DNA of 64,000 nucleotides, taken from NCBI RefSeq assembly GCF_009831455.1, contig NZ_WOWO01000001.1, positions 124,001-188,000 on the forward strand, read 5' to 3'. Below the pieces are notes generated by a model that saw only the letters and a list, made by a program, of their open reading frames with translations, did no database searches and was not told the origin of the DNA. Below, one piece after another: positions 62,443-64,000 of this stretch. The stretch is from Salinirussus salinus. GTDB taxonomy: Archaea > Halobacteriota > Halobacteria > Halobacteriales > Haloarculaceae. A program made the position numbers and the translations under genes. Each line of letters begins with the position of its first letter. The stretch's first letter is position 1.

Positions 62443-62960
62443 TACAGAAACCGGTGGGTACCGGGGATCTCGTCGGCGTCCTCGGGGAGTTCGGCGAACC
62501 AGCCGGCCTCCTCGACGGGGTCGGTCGCCGCCGCGGTGTCGACCTCGTACGCTCCGTCGACCGGCGGGCCCTCGAAGACGGCGAAGGCCCGCGTGGCCGT
62601 CCGGTCGCCGTCGGTGGCGGTCAGGTGGACCTCCCAGACGCCGGCGAGCGTCAGGTCGACCCGGAGGCCGAGCGTCTCGGGGACGTGCTCGCGGGCCGCC
62701 GCGACGAAGTCCTCCCCGGGTGCGACCGACGCCGTCGGGAGTTTCCAGCGGCAGGTGTCGGTCAGCCGCCGGAGGAGCACCTCGTCGCGGTCGTTTCTGA
62801 TCCCGACGGAGGCGAGGTCGGGTAGGTCGGCCACGTCGTCGACGACCGTCCCGGGGACGGTGTCCTCCTCGCGGTGGAACGGGACGTCGTCGCGGTCGCG
62901 GAGCCGGTCGAGGTCGGTGAGCGGTTCGAGCGTGCCGACGGGAGGGGGAGTAGCTGTCAT
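62439..62960 (-). CDS. NUDIX-like protein with a divergent box
   Basis: This 173-residue protein looks like the haloarchaeal NUDIX hydrolase group: VGIRNDRDEVLLRRLTDTCR WKLPTASVAPGEDFVAAARE HVPETLGLRV. The NUDIX box is imperfect: the G-x5-E...REUXEEXGU pattern is disturbed (REHVPETLGL), so classical hydrolase activity is doubtful. The start MTATPPPVG at 62960 was chosen. Confidence 0.75.
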   Translation of the reverse strand: MTATPPPVGTLEPLTDLDRLRDRDDVPFHREEDTVPGTVVDDVADLPDLASVGIRNDRDEVLLRRLTDTCRWKLPTASVAPGEDFVAAAREHVPETLGLRVDLTLAGVWEVHLTATDGDRTATRAFAVFEGPPVDGAYEVDTAAATDPVEEAGWFAELPEDADEIPGTHRFLY

Positions 62961-63288
62961 GTGGGGTCTGGCGGTCGGCCCGCGGTACACGCGCGGACGG
63001 AGTGGGTGGACGTCCCGGTGCACGCAGTCGGCGGACTGGGTTCCGATAGGACAGAACTGTGCCCGAATATAAAATAAAGTATCGCTTTTGCCGCGTGTTT
63101 TGTTTGCATGTAAAATTTGGTACGGAAGAGGAATAAAATCACCGGTCTCCGGTCGGCCGTTCTCGCCGCGCGAGCGTGCCCGAACGCGTCGGGAGCCACC
63201 GGCCGGGCGCGCGTCCCGTCGCGCGCCGCGGGGTGGGCCCCGACACGAACGGCGGCGCCGTGAGGGCGGGAAAAGCAGGCGGGCCCCA
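62961..63288. other. Intergenic region with an AT-rich island
   Basis: The stretch 63066-63150 is strongly AT-rich for this genome (runs such as ATATAAAATAAAG and GTAAAATTTGG). It could hold promoters for the NUDIX-like gene (minus) or an unrecognised small RNA. No gene was found. From 63150 the sequence returns to high GC and leads into repeat element copy 3. Confidence 0.4.
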
Positions 63289-63426
63289 GCATCCGCGCGC
63301 CGCAGGCGCGCGGTTCACTCCGACCGAGCGGAGCGAGGTCGGAGGTCTTTTTCGCCCACGTTTTTCAAGGAGCGGTTCCGCAGCGAGCCGGAGGCTCGCG
63401 AGGAAACCCGACGCAGAAAAAGGTGG
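63289..63426. repeat. Composite hairpin/T-tract intergenic element, copy 3
   Basis: It shares with copies at 14854 and 21678 the opening GCATCCGCGCG with GCA-loop hairpin (CCGCGCGCC/GGCGCGCGG), a second hairpin (CTCCGACC/GGTCGGAG), CTTTTTCGCCCACGTTTTT, GCGGTTCCGCAGCGAGCC with the CGAGCC/GGCTCG hairpin, and GAAAAAGGTGG at the end. On the minus strand it begins 1 bp after the stop of the KaiC-like gene. Confidence 0.75.
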
Positions 63427-63427
63427 T

Positions 63428-64000
63428 CTAGAAGATGTTGGCCTGCTGGTAGACGGAGATCCCCTCGGCGGTGATCTCGTAGGGTTTGCGCTCGCGGGAG
63501 TGGTTGGCGTTGCGGATCTTCTGGATCTCCACCGCCAGCCGGGTCTCCTGGGACTCCCCGCGGATGTACTGGAGAAAGAGGACCGCGTCGGTCAGGTACT
63601 CGATGATACCGTGACGGGAGGCGTACTCGTTGTCCTCGCTGGCCTCGCTGGTGAGGAAGGTGGTGACGCCGGCCTCCTTCAGCGACCGCGTGAAGTCGAA
63701 CACCTCGGTCCGCCGGCGGGCGACGTCGTCGTACATCATCTCCAGCAGCGAGACGGAGTCGAGCACGAGCCGGTCGGCGCCGAAGTCCTCGACCAGTTCG
63801 GGGAGTTCCCCGCGGATGTTGTCGAGGCTGTTTGCCATCTCGACGGGGTCAAGATCGACGACCGCCAGCGCGCCCTCGCGCTCGTAGCGGTCGAACTCCC
63901 AGCCCCGGCCGTTGGCGGTGTCCATGATGTCCTCGTAGCTCTGTTCGAGCGTGATGAAGACGCCCTGTTCCCCGTTCTGCAGCCCGTGGTGGAGAAACTG
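63428..64000 (-). CDS. KaiC/RAD55-family ATPase (partial, N-terminus outside window)
   Basis: The visible 190 C-terminal residues read through the window edge in frame: QFLHHGLQNGEQGVFITLEQ is the region after Walker A in KaiC-like proteins, RLVLDSVSLLEMMYDD contains the Walker B Asp, and ETRLAVEIQKIRNANHSRER is family-like. Walker A lies outside. Such haloarchaeal proteins are thought to be signalling ATPases. The stop is followed immediately by repeat element copy 3. Confidence 0.88.
   Translation of the reverse strand, partial: QFLHHGLQNGEQGVFITLEQSYEDIMDTANGRGWEFDRYEREGALAVVDLDPVEMANSLDNIRGELPELVEDFGADRLVLDSVSLLEMMYDDVARRRTEVFDFTRSLKEAGVTTFLTSEASEDNEYASRHGIIEYLTDAVLFLQYIRGESQETRLAVEIQKIRNANHSRERKPYEITAEGISVYQQANIF

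Noticed and set aside
1-64000. CRISPR array or insertion sequence
   Set aside because: No series of 28-37 bp direct repeats with unique spacers and no transposase-like protein was found; the short-period repeats at 6889 and 45868 are too short and lack spacers.

Overview
The window is chromosomal DNA of a halophilic archaeon (class Halobacteria). The support is a very GC-rich sequence with acidic predicted proteins, split RNA polymerase subunits (B''/B' and A'/A''), an archaellum gene cluster, archaeal-type translation factors, and haloarchaeal families such as DUF5518, CPBP proteases, HTH-10 regulators and HVO_0476-like zinc proteins. Several genes appear leaderless, with AT-rich TATA-like boxes about 25-30 bp before the start codon. 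The genus cannot be fixed by reading alone.

Region by region. 1-2,750: a membrane-protein tail, a DUF547 protein, an unknown protein, a small ribbon-helix-helix protein and a PadR-like regulator. 2,755-13,487: the archaellum locus. Two archaellins head a tight minus-strand operon that runs on into a signal-peptide protein, a large multi-pass membrane protein and a short acidic protein. Divergently, arlCE-F-G-H-I-J overlap head to tail and are followed by a stand-alone arlD-like gene. 13,629-15,164: a lone HsdR-N-like protein, a repeat element and tRNA-Ala. 15,196-24,045: rpsJ, tuf, homoserine dehydrogenase with an ACT partner, a cluster of small membrane proteins and two CPBP proteases, then fusA. 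24,263-32,091: a spondin-domain lipoprotein, a membrane-anchored molybdopterin oxidoreductase, a small regulator, a KhtT/KhtU-like potassium/proton antiporter pair, a DUF5781-like protein and a biotin ECF transporter. 32,235-43,882: rpsG, rpsL, a hairpin-rich element, a zinc-ribbon HTH protein, an SDR enzyme, nusA and the RNA polymerase genes. 44,118-50,729: tRNA-Asp with a duplicated 3' end, an APC transporter, two CaCA antiporters around a peroxiredoxin, an HTH-10 regulator and a cytochrome P450. 50,790-64,000: a tiny zinc-ribbon operon, a class V aminotransferase, paired fluoride channels, two PCMT paralogues, a zinc-finger protein, an M29-like peptidase, NurA and HerA, UspA, a NUDIX-like protein and a truncated KaiC-family ATPase.

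The translation and transcription genes (rpoH-B2-B1-A1-A2-nusA, rpsL-rpsG, fusA, tuf-rpsJ) all lie on the minus strand in the conserved order, but three blocks of accessory genes separate them. The most interesting non-coding signals are: (i) a 391-bp region of consecutive hairpins bounded by perfect 21-bp inverted repeats, between rpsL and an HTH gene; (ii) three copies of a composite hairpin/T-tract element at the 3' ends of minus-strand genes; (iii) a 9-bp motif repeated at exactly 12-bp period in the archaellum divergent promoter, with a further inverted copy at the arlD promoter; (iv) duplicated 3' ends about 100 bp downstream of both tRNA genes. No CRISPR array, transposase, rRNA or replication origin was seen.
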